From positions 1 through 7,290 of the forward strand of contig JAKSDM010000731.1 of NCBI GenBank assembly GCA_022360135.1: DNA of 7,290 nucleotides, in the 5' to 3' direction. Shown in pieces: positions 1 to 5,315 of the stretch. The position numbers and the translations under genes were made by a program. Source of the DNA: Pseudanabaenales cyanobacterium (GTDB lineage: Bacteria > Cyanobacteriota > Cyanobacteriia > Phormidesmidales > Phormidesmidaceae). The notes beneath the pieces are model-generated. The model ran no database searches. It saw nothing but the letters and a program-made list of their open reading frames with translations, and was not told the origin of the DNA. Every line of letters starts with the position of its first letter. The stretch's first letter is position 1.

Positions 1-402
1 TAGCGTGGGAAAGTGTTCGGGTGGGCAGAATTGCAGGCAAAAGCTGGCGTTTACCAGATCTACTGAGGGCGGTAGGGTCAGGGATTCAAAGCGTTGGACA
101 CGAGTCTCCAGAAAGGCTCGATTGACGCCGGAGCGTTGGCGAAGCTGCGCAATCGCCGCTTTCTCTCCATCGATAGCCAGCACTCGCCAACCTTGTCGGA
201 GGAGCTCCACCGTATCTCGCCCATCGCCGCACCCCAGATCCACTGCAAATCGTCGGGTCTCCTTAGGGGCTTCCGCCTCAAACTGAGTCAGAGCGAATAG
301 AAGCGTCTCTCGGGGGGGGCGACCCCTGGTCGCCCGATAGTAGACTGACCAATCACGTTCCAGCAGAGAATGTTTGGTTGGGTTATTGATTAACTGTGAC
401 AT
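1..402 (-). CDS. Class I SAM-dependent methyltransferase (TehB-like), C-terminus beyond window edge
   Basis: This frame is open from an ATG at 402 to position 1, giving 134 codons with no stop, so the 3' part is missing. The translation has a clear SAM-binding motif I, VDLGCGDGRDT (residues 54-64), then VLAIDGE (74-80), whose acidic residue would bind the ribose, and VDLVNASF (114-121) at the motif IV position. An N-terminal YYRATRGRPPRETL stretch precedes the fold. This is the Rossmann methyltransferase pattern of small TehB-like enzymes. The substrate cannot be told from the sequence. The gene starts 29 bp after the fdxB stop on the same strand, so it is probably cotranscribed with the nif/feo genes. 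Its Shine-Dalgarno is weak: the nearest GGAG lies 17 nt before the ATG, and no in-frame alternative start lies closer to it. A strong hairpin and a G8 run fall inside the early coding region. Methyltransferase identity is confident; any role in nitrogen fixation is unknown. Confidence 0.88.
   Translation of the reverse strand, partial: MSQLINNPTKHSLLERDWSVYYRATRGRPPRETLLFALTQFEAEAPKETRRFAVDLGCGDGRDTVELLRQGWRVLAIDGEKAAIAQLRQRSGVNRAFLETRVQRFESLTLPPSVDLVNASFCLQFCPPEHFPTL
317..335. repeat. Perfect 8-bp inverted repeat beside a G8 run, inside the methyltransferase gene
   Basis: GGGCGACC (317-324), a 3-nt loop and GGTCGCCC (328-335) form a perfect stem. The left arm abuts a run of eight G (312-319). 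It encodes part of the RGRPPRE stretch of the methyltransferase, so it may be a coding coincidence. In the mRNA it would form a stable hairpin about 70-85 nt after the start codon. Confidence 0.6.
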
Positions 403-431
403 GATGTGTCTTGATGTATCTCCACTTCCTG

Positions 432-728
432 CTAGGTCAATGCGATTGGGGCATAGGTATGACAAGCCTTTGGGCAAACCCGCATGCACGCCTGACAACC
501 AATGCAGTTATCTGGATCGACAATAGTCATGACTTTGCGTTCGATATCGTCGTCGTCGTCATCATCGACCACTTCACCGTCTTCATTCAGGCCGATTAAT
601 GACATTACCGCCCGGCCACAGGCCTTAAAACAGCGGCCACAGCCAATACAGGTATCACGATTAATATCCTGAAGAAATTGAGGCGTCCAGTCTTTTTTGC
701 CAAAGGTTAGACCTGTTAAGTAAGTCAT
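432..728 (-). CDS. fdxB: Ferredoxin III, nif-specific, 2[4Fe-4S]
   Basis: This 98-residue ferredoxin of the nif-associated type is a likely low-potential electron carrier for nitrogenase or its cofactor assembly. Two cluster-binding motifs are visible: CIGCGRCFKAC (cysteines 27, 30, 33, 37) and CIGCQACMRVCP (75, 78, 81, 85), with an extra cysteine at 89. In the first motif a glycine follows the last cysteine instead of the usual proline. The two motifs are far apart, bridged by an acidic linker with seven consecutive aspartates (55-61). The start is an ATG at 728 with GGAG 7 nt upstream, preceded by nine A residues. It lies 56 bp after feoB and 29 bp before the methyltransferase, which suggests one transcript. 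The family call is firm; the exact electron partner is inferred from context. Confidence 0.93.
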   Translation of the reverse strand: MTYLTGLTFGKKDWTPQFLQDINRDTCIGCGRCFKACGRAVMSLIGLNEDGEVVDDDDDDDIERKVMTIVDPDNCIGCQACMRVCPKACHTYAPIALT

Positions 729-784
729 CGTATCACTCCTTTTTTTTTAGTCAGCATCTGCTGTGAATGAGATTGCCACATCGG

Positions 785-2581
785 TTAAAATCCCAATGCC
801 CTGGCGCTTTGGTAAAAGATAAAACTAGATGTCCAAGCCAATCCCAAAGACCAGACCATCGCCATCAGGACAAATTTGGTGCTATTGGACTCGCTTTTGA
901 GTAGGCTAAGGGTTGATAAGCAGGGCAGATAAAGCAGGGTGAACAGCATAAAGCTGAAGGCTTGAACCCAGTCAATCTGGCTTGCGATCGCCCCCACCAA
1001 ATCGGGCGCTCCTGACATTTGTTGGTAAATCAGGGTTAATCCGCCTAGAATCACCTCCTTAGCAAAAACGCCAAAAATCAACGTAATGGCTAGCTGGGCA
1101 TCAATCCCAATGGGAGCCATGAACGGCTGAGTCGCTTGACCCAGCATGCCGCCCAGAGTTTGGGAGCTCATGGCGGGCACATTCCAGGGCAAATGGTTCA
1201 GCAACCAGATCAAGACCACGCCAGAAATGATGAATCGGTAAGACCATCGTAAAAAATGATGCACTTCATACCAAGCTCGCAACAGCACTTGCTTAAAGGT
1301 GGGAAAACGATAGGGCGGCAGTTCCAGGATGAAAGACTCCTGATGCGGGAAGTAACCTTTTAGCAGAAATGCGGTTAGAACAGTAGCCACTAAGCTGAAT
1401 CCATATAAGCTAACCAGGACCAAGGGGGCGGTGGTGGTGGAAAATAGGGCCGCAGAGATAAAAATAAACACGTTTAGACGACCCGGACAAAGGGAGAAGG
1501 GTAAGATCAGCATCGACAGCAATCTGAGATTAGTTGATTGCATCACCCGAATCCCCATCACGGCTGGCAGATTGCAGCCAAATCCCCGCAGGGACATGAC
1601 AAAACTCCGCCCATCTAGCCCCAGTTGTTGCATCAATCCATCCGTCAGAAAGGCGGCGCGGGACAGATAGCCGCTATCTTCCAAAACTGCCATGCCAAAG
1701 AAGAACAGCGTAATCAGCGGATCAAACGCAATGACGGTGCCTACCCCATCGTAAAGTCCCTCTAACAGAAATGCTTTGGGAAAGGGGGGGAGACCTGAGA
1801 GCAGGGGTTCAAGCAGCCCCACTTTCAAGCCATGCAGCCCCACCTCTATCCAATTCTGCCAGGGAGCCGCCAGCACATAGATAATCTGGAAGGTGAGAAA
1901 TAAAGCGCCAAATAAGATAGGCAATCCCCAGATGGGATGCAATAGCACCCGATCCAATCTCTGAGTCCAGGTCTCTTGGGGGAGAGTCGAGATCTCAACC
2001 GCTTCCCGGAGTAAGCCCTCTAATTCTTCAGCGATCTGGCTTTTGGCAACCCACTGTTCCTCTAAGGGGCCCGGATGGACAGCCTGGTGCTGCTGACTGA
2101 GGGTGTGTGCGATCGCGTCATAAGCCAGGGGATATCCCTGTCCGTACTTAGCGCTAAGAGAAACAACCGGCATACCCAAACCCCTGGCAATTTTTTGGCT
2201 ATCGACCGAAACACCAAATTTAGCCGCTTCATCCGCCATATTCAGTAAGAGCACAGTGGGCAGATGTAAATGCTTGACCTGAAGCGCTAAAGCAATCTGA
2301 TGGTCAATCTGGCTAGTGTTAATCACAATCAGCACCAGATGCAGTGGGGTTGTACTGAGAAACTGTCGCACTATCGCTTCATCCTCAGACAACCCTTGCA
2401 GGTCATAGATCCCAGGGAGATCTACAATTTCCACCTGCTTATTCTTAAGTTGAACGTGCGCCATCGCCAACTCGACCGTAATGCCCGGCCAGTTGCCAAT
2501 ACTGGCATTGGCGCCCGTAAGTCGATTAAAGAATGTGGACTTGCCGGTATTCGGCGCCCCCAACACTGCAATCCGTTTCAT
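785..2581 (-). CDS. feoB: Ferrous iron transport protein B (G-domain and membrane permease)
   Basis: This 598-residue inner-membrane Fe(II) transporter has an N-terminal GTPase domain with G1 GAPNTGKST (8-16), G3 DLPG (54-57), G4 NMAD (114-117) and G5 SAK (143-145). A hydrophobic permease domain follows from about residue 216. It shows the FeoB signatures EDSGYLSRAAF (301-311), GFGCNLPAVM (333-342), LPFSLCPGR (360-368), VFAKEVILGG (505-514) and the core YLPCLST (551-557). It is shorter than the ~770 residues of E. coli FeoB and ends soon after the last membrane segments, without a cysteine-rich tail. The start ATG at 2581 is fixed by the P-loop, which begins at residue 8, and by a GGAG 7 nt upstream. 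It therefore overlaps the end of feoA2 by 56 bp. In this setting it most likely supplies iron for nitrogenase and ferredoxin assembly. Confidence 0.96.
   Translation of the reverse strand: MKRIAVLGAPNTGKSTFFNRLTGANASIGNWPGITVELAMAHVQLKNKQVEIVDLPGIYDLQGLSEDEAIVRQFLSTTPLHLVLIVINTSQIDHQIALALQVKHLHLPTVLLLNMADEAAKFGVSVDSQKIARGLGMPVVSLSAKYGQGYPLAYDAIAHTLSQQHQAVHPGPLEEQWVAKSQIAEELEGLLREAVEISTLPQETWTQRLDRVLLHPIWGLPILFGALFLTFQIIYVLAAPWQNWIEVGLHGLKVGLLEPLLSGLPPFPKAFLLEGLYDGVGTVIAFDPLITLFFFGMAVLEDSGYLSRAAFLTDGLMQQLGLDGRSFVMSLRGFGCNLPAVMGIRVMQSTNLRLLSMLILPFSLCPGRLNVFIFISAALFSTTTAPLVLVSLYGFSLVATVLTAFLLKGYFPHQESFILELPPYRFPTFKQVLLRAWYEVHHFLRWSYRFIISGVVLIWLLNHLPWNVPAMSSQTLGGMLGQATQPFMAPIGIDAQLAITLIFGVFAKEVILGGLTLIYQQMSGAPDLVGAIASQIDWVQAFSFMLFTLLYLPCLSTLSLLKSESNSTKFVLMAMVWSLGLAWTSSFIFYQSARALGF
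984..991. repeat. HIP1 octamer GCGATCGC
   Basis: GCGATCGC is a perfect match to the highly iterated palindrome of cyanobacterial genomes. It lies inside feoB. Confidence 0.75.
2109..2116. repeat. HIP1 octamer GCGATCGC
   Basis: Second exact HIP1 palindrome, in the feoB GTPase-domain coding region. Confidence 0.75.
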
Positions 2582-2828
2582 CGTCGTGCTCCGGTTCTAT
2601 GCTTACGACATATACCTGTTGGGCCTCTTGACGTCGTAACATCACTTCTGTGGCGCTAATCCGAATATGGAGGGGGCCAGAGAACCCAGCCTTACGGACC
2701 ACTGACACTTGCCGTCCAGGACGAAACCCGAAAGCGAATAACTTCTGCTGCAGACCAACTTTAGCAGTAAGCCAGGTAATCACTGCAGGCTCATTAATGG
2801 CTAGTGAATTGAGAGTAGTGATCAGCAT
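2526..2828 (-). CDS. feoA: FeoA-type SH3-like protein, second copy, overlapping feoB
   Basis: This 100-residue protein has an FeoA-type SH3-like domain at about residues 22-76. The family pattern is visible as KLFAFGFRPGRQVSVV (29-44), GPLHIRISATEVMLRR (51-66) and a closing AQQVYV. FeoA proteins are small cytoplasmic partners of FeoB needed for Fe(II) uptake. The ATG at 2828 has AGAGG 5 nt upstream and lies 37 bp after feoA1. The last 18 residues or so (83-100), after an acidic EPEHDDETD stretch, are encoded by DNA that also encodes the start of feoB. The tail therefore lies outside the domain and is probably constrained by the FeoB P-loop. The overlap suggests translational coupling, though feoB also has its own ribosome binding site. 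This copy differs clearly from feoA1 in sequence. Confidence 0.9.
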   Translation of the reverse strand: MLITTLNSLAINEPAVITWLTAKVGLQQKLFAFGFRPGRQVSVVRKAGFSGPLHIRISATEVMLRRQEAQQVYVVSIEPEHDDETDCSVGGAEYRQVHIL

Positions 2829-2865
2829 CCGGACCTCTGCTAAAATCTCGCTCCAATCCTCAGGT

Positions 2866-3129
2866 TTAGACCCTCACCCTACCCTTGATCCGCACATAAA
2901 TTGCCTGGATCATCTTCTCACTCAGCGCCAAGCGATTAGTTCCTGTCTTAATCACAAAACGCGGGAATCGCTGTTCTAAAGTGATTGGGGCTCCAGGAAC
3001 TAAACCCATTTTCTGCAATGCTTGAACGGTAGCGGTATCCGCCGCCTGGGTCAATCGGGCGACAACACCATGCTCCCCAATCTTGAGCAACTTTAGAGGA
3101 GAACCAGAAACTGTAAAGTCATCAAACAT
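2866..3129 (-). CDS. feoA: FeoA-type SH3-like protein, first copy
   Basis: This is an 87-residue FeoA family protein. Family features are ATVQALQKMGLVPGAPITL (33-51, the L..MGL.PG core), then FVIKTGTNRLALSEKM (58-73) and a final AIYVRI. It would act with FeoB at the membrane in Fe(II) uptake. I chose the ATG at 3129 because AGAGG lies 8 nt upstream and because the domain begins soon after. An in-frame ATG at 3222 would add 31 residues, but that extension is encoded by a MITE-like repeat and has no family character. The gene is 37 bp upstream of feoA2 and 177 bp downstream of fdxH. The upstream spacer is largely occupied by the repeat element, so its expression may depend on readthrough or on signals carried by that element. 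Confidence 0.9.
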   Translation of the reverse strand: MFDDFTVSGSPLKLLKIGEHGVVARLTQAADTATVQALQKMGLVPGAPITLEQRFPRFVIKTGTNRLALSEKMIQAIYVRIKGRVRV

Positions 3130-3150
3130 TTTGGCAACCTCTGGGGAATG

Positions 3151-3261
3151 GTTAGGGTGGAATAGCACTGAAATAAGCCATGTGGGCAATGCCCACCCTA
3201 CGGAATTCAGGGCTTTTAGCAATTTATAAACTCTTATTTCAGCGCCATTCTAGTTAGGGTG
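3151..3261. mobile_element. MITE-like element with terminal inverted repeats, in front of feoA1
   Basis: An 18-bp inverted repeat (3160-3177 and 3233-3250, 16 of 18 matching, sharing CTGAAATAAG) encloses about 55 bp. Copies of the 9-mer GTTAGGGTG flank it at 3151-3159 and 3253-3261. The left copy abuts the repeat and the right copy is 2 bp away, so they resemble a target duplication but do not fit exactly. Inside is a 15-bp palindrome, GTGGGCAATGCCCAC (3182-3196), followed by CCACCCTA, which also pairs with TAGGGTGG at 3153-3160. There is no coding capacity for a transposase. The element ends 21 bp before the feoA1 start codon and so forms its leader. The name is an inference from structure. 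Confidence 0.6.
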
Positions 3262-3306
3262 TGCATATCAATCATCTGCAATATCTCAAAGCGGGTTAAC
3301 CCCCCT

Positions 3307-3606
3307 TCAAACTAGATACGCTTCTTGATGAGTCTTGATTGTGCAGTTAGACTTGGGATAGGCGACACAAAGTAAGACCCAGCCCTTGGCCAACTGGTCA
3401 TCATCTAAGAAGACTTGGTCGGTTTGGTCGACTTCGCCTTCAACAATCTTGCCCACACAACTAGAACACGATCCAGACATACAGGAAAACGGTAGTTCGA
3501 GTCCTTGCTCTTCAGCCGCAGAGAGAATATACGTGTCGTCTTCAACCGGAATGGTGATGTCGATGTTCCGCTTCTTGTTGATGAGTTGTACCTGATAAGT
3601 CGTCAT
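3307..3606 (-). CDS. fdxH: Heterocyst-type [2Fe-2S] ferredoxin
   Basis: This 99-residue plant-type ferredoxin closely resembles cyanobacterial FdxH, the direct electron donor to nitrogenase reductase (NifH). The cluster ligands are visible as C42, C47, C50 (in SCMSGSCSSCVGK) and C80 (WVLLCVAYP), with a further cysteine at 88. The N-terminus MTTYQVQLINKK keeps the lysine pair (11-12) that in FdxH is linked to contact with NifH. The C-terminus SNCTIKTHQEAYLV is typical of the subgroup. The ATG at 3606 has AGGAG 8 nt upstream. An upstream in-frame ATG at 3648 would add 14 residues foreign to the family and is rejected. It follows hesB after 160 bp, as in known cyanobacterial nif clusters. FdxH homologues also occur in non-heterocystous cyanobacteria, so the name does not prove heterocysts. 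Confidence 0.96.
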   Translation of the reverse strand: MTTYQVQLINKKRNIDITIPVEDDTYILSAAEEQGLELPFSCMSGSCSSCVGKIVEGEVDQTDQVFLDDDQLAKGWVLLCVAYPKSNCTIKTHQEAYLV

Positions 3607-3680
3607 GATGGTTTCTCCTGGGTTACGGAATTGAATGTTTATACACAAATCTTCTGAGGCCTATCCCTCAAGGTTTTGGT

Positions 3681-3757
3681 CCCTACCCCCTACCCCTTTA
3701 AGAAAAGGGGAAACCGGATTCAAAGTCTCCCTTTTTAAGAGGGATTTAGGGGGATCG
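3681..3757. repeat. Two facing copies of a C-rich interspersed repeat between hesB and fdxH
   Basis: The left copy (about 3685-3711) contains the hairpin CCCCTTT-AAGA-AAAGGGG (3693-3710). The right copy (about 3728-3755) contains TCCCT-N7-AGGGA (3728-3744) followed by GGGGGATC. Read on opposite strands, the copies share CCCCCTA, then a C/T-rich stretch, TTAA and AAAGGG, so together they form an imperfect long inverted repeat. The motif resembles the CCCCCTAAATCCCCC / TTAAAAAGGGGGA repeat I associate with many cyanobacterial genomes. In the hesB-to-fdxH transcript it would fold strongly just after the hesB stop, which may end or process the message. There is no long T run, so a classic intrinsic terminator is not claimed. 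Confidence 0.65.
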
Positions 3758-3766
3758 AGCGACCAA

Positions 3767-4138
3767 TCAACTACACGGTGCGGCAGCAGGCGTACAATTC
3801 CCCGCCTGGAAGGATTGTCCACAGCCACAGGTGTCTGTAGCGTTGGGGTTGGTGAATTTGAATCCGCTTTCGATTAGCCCATCCACATAGTCAACCACCA
3901 CGCCTTCCAGCAAAGGGGCGCTTTGGCGATCAACATAGACCTTAAGACTGCCTTGCTCTACAACCAGATCATCGGTCTGTGGCGCATCGGCAATATTCAG
4001 GGCGTATTGGTAACCGCTACAGCCGCCGTCATCTACCGAAAAACGGACGCCGCGTTGCGTGGAGTCACTATCCTGACTGCTGCCTCGCAGAAAAGCACGA
4101 AGCCGTAGTTCAGCAACTTCTGTTAGGGTGATGGTCAT
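3767..4138 (-). CDS. hesB: HesB, IscA-family Fe-S assembly / iron-binding protein
   Basis: This 123-residue A-type carrier of the HesB/IscA family would carry iron or an Fe-S cluster during nitrogenase-related cluster assembly in the cytoplasm. The three conserved cysteines are present: C40 in DDGGCSGYQYAL and C104/C106 in DTCGCGQSF. The core YVDGLIESGFKFTNPNA (84-100) is typical. After the family core comes a short Ala/Pro/Cys tail with two additional cysteines (115, 122). The residues between about 19 and 29 are Ser/Asp/Gln-rich and look like a loop insertion. The start ATG at 4138 has GGAG 6 nt upstream. It lies downstream of hesA with a hairpin- and repeat-bearing spacer between, and 160 bp before fdxH. 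This order supports the nif-cluster paralogue HesB rather than housekeeping IscA or SufA. Confidence 0.95.
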   Translation of the reverse strand: MTITLTEVAELRLRAFLRGSSQDSDSTQRGVRFSVDDGGCSGYQYALNIADAPQTDDLVVEQGSLKVYVDRQSAPLLEGVVVDYVDGLIESGFKFTNPNATDTCGCGQSFQAGNCTPAAAPCS

Positions 4139-4150
4139 TGGGGTCTCCTA

Positions 4151-4171
4151 GATTTTGGATTTTGGATTTTT
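4151..4171. repeat. Heptanucleotide tandem repeat, GATTTTG x3
   Basis: GATTTTG (4151-4157), GATTTTG (4158-4164) and GATTTTT (4165-4171) are three tandem 7-mers directly upstream of the hesB ribosome binding site. They are of the STRR type known in filamentous cyanobacteria. Confidence 0.75.
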
Positions 4172-4177
4172 CCGGAT

Positions 4178-4215
4178 GTTGCTGGGAGCAACGATTCTAG
4201 TAGATCGGGGATCTA
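4178..4215. repeat. Two adjacent perfect hairpins in the hesA-hesB spacer
   Basis: GTTGCT-GGG-AGCAAC (4178-4192) and TAGATC-GGG-GATCTA (4201-4215) are both perfect 6-bp stems with the same 3-nt loop, 8 nt apart. On the transcribed strand the loops read CCC. Neither is followed by a T run, so they look like RNA processing or leader structures rather than a terminator. Confidence 0.6.
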
Positions 4216-4259
4216 TGCCTTATCGGCGAGAAGTACAGCGAGGAACAACGTATGTTGAT

Positions 4260-4469
4260 TTAATCGCAGCGGCTTTCACCGGTTGGAATCGTGAGAAGAA
4301 CAGTCACAATCAGCAGTTTGAACAGCCAGGGGATGAAAACCAGGCTGAGACAGATACAGGAACTCGTGATCAAACTGAAAGTTACCCGCAGCGTCTCATC
4401 TGAAATGGTTTTGGTCAGTCTATAGGTGGTAATTGCGAGCGAGAAAGTGATCAGGGTTGGCAATAGCAT
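4260..4469 (-). CDS. Possible small two-helix membrane protein
   Basis: From the ATG at 4469 this frame encodes 69 residues. Two hydrophobic segments (about 1-15 and 30-60) are separated by a charged hinge, TYRLTKTISDETLRV. The second segment contains the tract CLSLVFIPWLFKLL. This layout looks like a genuine small membrane protein rather than noise. I do not recognise a named family and assign no function. It overlaps the last 50 bp of hesA in another frame, and an in-frame GTG at 4514 could lengthen it by 15 residues. No convincing Shine-Dalgarno precedes either start, so translation would depend on coupling to hesA. It fills most of an otherwise empty gap between hesA and hesB. The alternative is that it is a chance open frame. 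Confidence 0.5.
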   Translation of the reverse strand: MLLPTLITFSLAITTYRLTKTISDETLRVTFSLITSSCICLSLVFIPWLFKLLIVTVLLTIPTGESRCD

Positions 4470-5244
4470 GATTAGGGAGCTGAGCCGGGGGGGAAGTATG
4501 GGATCTTTCTCCACAGACTGGACAGTTGGGATCGTGATAAGGACGACGCTTAGCGAACTCTGATCGGCTCAAATCCATTGTCAGGAGTTGAGAGAACAGT
4601 GGTTCACCGAAACCTGTAATCAGTTTGATTGCTTCTAGGGCCGTTAAACAGGCCAGCGTTCCAGATACAGCGCCGAGGACGCCAAACCCGCGTCGATCCC
4701 AATCCGGTTTCTCGGGGAACAGGCAAGATAAACAGGGTGTCCGTCCCGGCGAAATGGTCGTCAGATAGGCCTCCATGTCATTCATGGCAGCTTCGACCAT
4801 CGGTTTACCCCAGCGCACGCAAGCCTCATTGAGCCGGTTGCGCTCTTCGAAGTTGTGGGCGCAGTCAAGCGCTACATCAGCCCGCTGTACCAGTTCATCA
4901 ACATTCTCTGACGTGACGTAGTCAAAAACAGCATCGATTTGAACATCGGGATTAATCGCCGCCAAGGTGGATTTGGCTTTGAATACCCTCGGTTTGCCCA
5001 GCCAGTCGTGGCTCATCAGAATCTGCCGATTCATATCATCGAGTCGGAGTTCACCACCCCGCACCAAGATCAGTTGACCAACCCCAGCCACTGCCAGATA
5101 AAGCGCCGCTGTTCCCCCTAACCCACCCACCCCGGTCACGAGTACAGTCGATGCCTTTAACTGCCGCTGCGCTACTTCACCAAAGCCAGGCAACATGATC
5201 TGCCGACGGTAGCGTTCGAGTTCAGTTGGAGTTAGGTTCGGCAC
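4420..5244 (-). CDS. hesA: HesA, ThiF/MoeB-type E1-like adenylating enzyme
   Basis: This 274-residue member of the ThiF/MoeB/HesA superfamily would activate a sulfur-carrier-type C-terminus or cofactor precursor by ATP-dependent adenylation. Visible features are RYRRQI (11-16, with the arginine finger), the nucleotide-binding loop TGVGGLGG (37-44), LDDMNRQIL (68-76), DCAHNFEERN (127-136) and two zinc CxxC pairs, C171/C174 and C241/C244. The segment RRGFGVLGAVSG has no cysteine where thioester-forming relatives carry one, so MoeB-like adenylation without a thioester is the likely mode. The start is a GTG at 5244, supported by AAGGAG 8 nt upstream. About 30 residues follow the last CxxC, and part of them overlaps the small membrane ORF. 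It lies 71 bp after nifW and upstream of hesB. Its precise role in nitrogen fixation is not settled. Confidence 0.94.
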   Translation of the reverse strand: MPNLTPTELERYRRQIMLPGFGEVAQRQLKASTVLVTGVGGLGGTAALYLAVAGVGQLILVRGGELRLDDMNRQILMSHDWLGKPRVFKAKSTLAAINPDVQIDAVFDYVTSENVDELVQRADVALDCAHNFEERNRLNEACVRWGKPMVEAAMNDMEAYLTTISPGRTPCLSCLFPEKPDWDRRGFGVLGAVSGTLACLTALEAIKLITGFGEPLFSQLLTMDLSRSEFAKRRPYHDPNCPVCGERSHTSPPAQLPNHAIANPDHFLARNYHL

Positions 5245-5270
5245 GATAGGGGCTCCTTAGTCAAATCCGA

Positions 5271-5302
5271 TAGTGATTAAAACTTGAGCATCGCCATGCT
5301 CA
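5271..5302 (-). terminator. Hairpin with short T tract between nifW and hesA (possible attenuator)
   Basis: A perfect 7-bp stem, TGAGCAT-N4-ATGCTCA (5285-5302), lies just after the nifW stop. On the transcribed strand it is followed by AGTTTTAATC. The T tract is only four long, so complete termination is doubtful. Partial termination or 3' end protection of the upstream message is plausible. Confidence 0.4.
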
Positions 5303-5315
5303 TAGAGATTCGATG

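Noticed and set aside
78..281. 67-residue minus-strand frame at the left end
   Set aside because: It is a shadow of the methyltransferase gene, which uses another minus-strand frame with clear SAM-binding motifs.
735..768. CAGCA-GA-TGCTG hairpin with the T9 run as a terminator after feoB
   Set aside because: On the transcribed minus strand the run is A, not T, and the loop is only 2 nt. It serves as an A-rich lead into the fdxB ribosome binding site.
3130..3222. Longer feoA1 start at 3222 adding 31 residues
   Set aside because: The extension is encoded by the MITE-like repeat, lacks FeoA character, and the ATG at 3129 has a good AGAGG.
3293..3302. GGGTTAACCC palindrome after fdxH as a terminator
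   Set aside because: There is no loop and no T tract on the transcribed strand.
3638..3643. TATAAA on the minus strand 31 nt before fdxH, as a -10 box
   Set aside because: No -35 element at 16-19 bp. One hexamer is not enough, although a separate fdxH promoter is plausible.
4155..4403. Plus-strand frame containing MPYRREVQRGTTYVDL
   Set aside because: It has a short protein-like stretch, but no ribosome binding site, is antisense to the operon, and begins in a heptamer repeat. Most likely chance.
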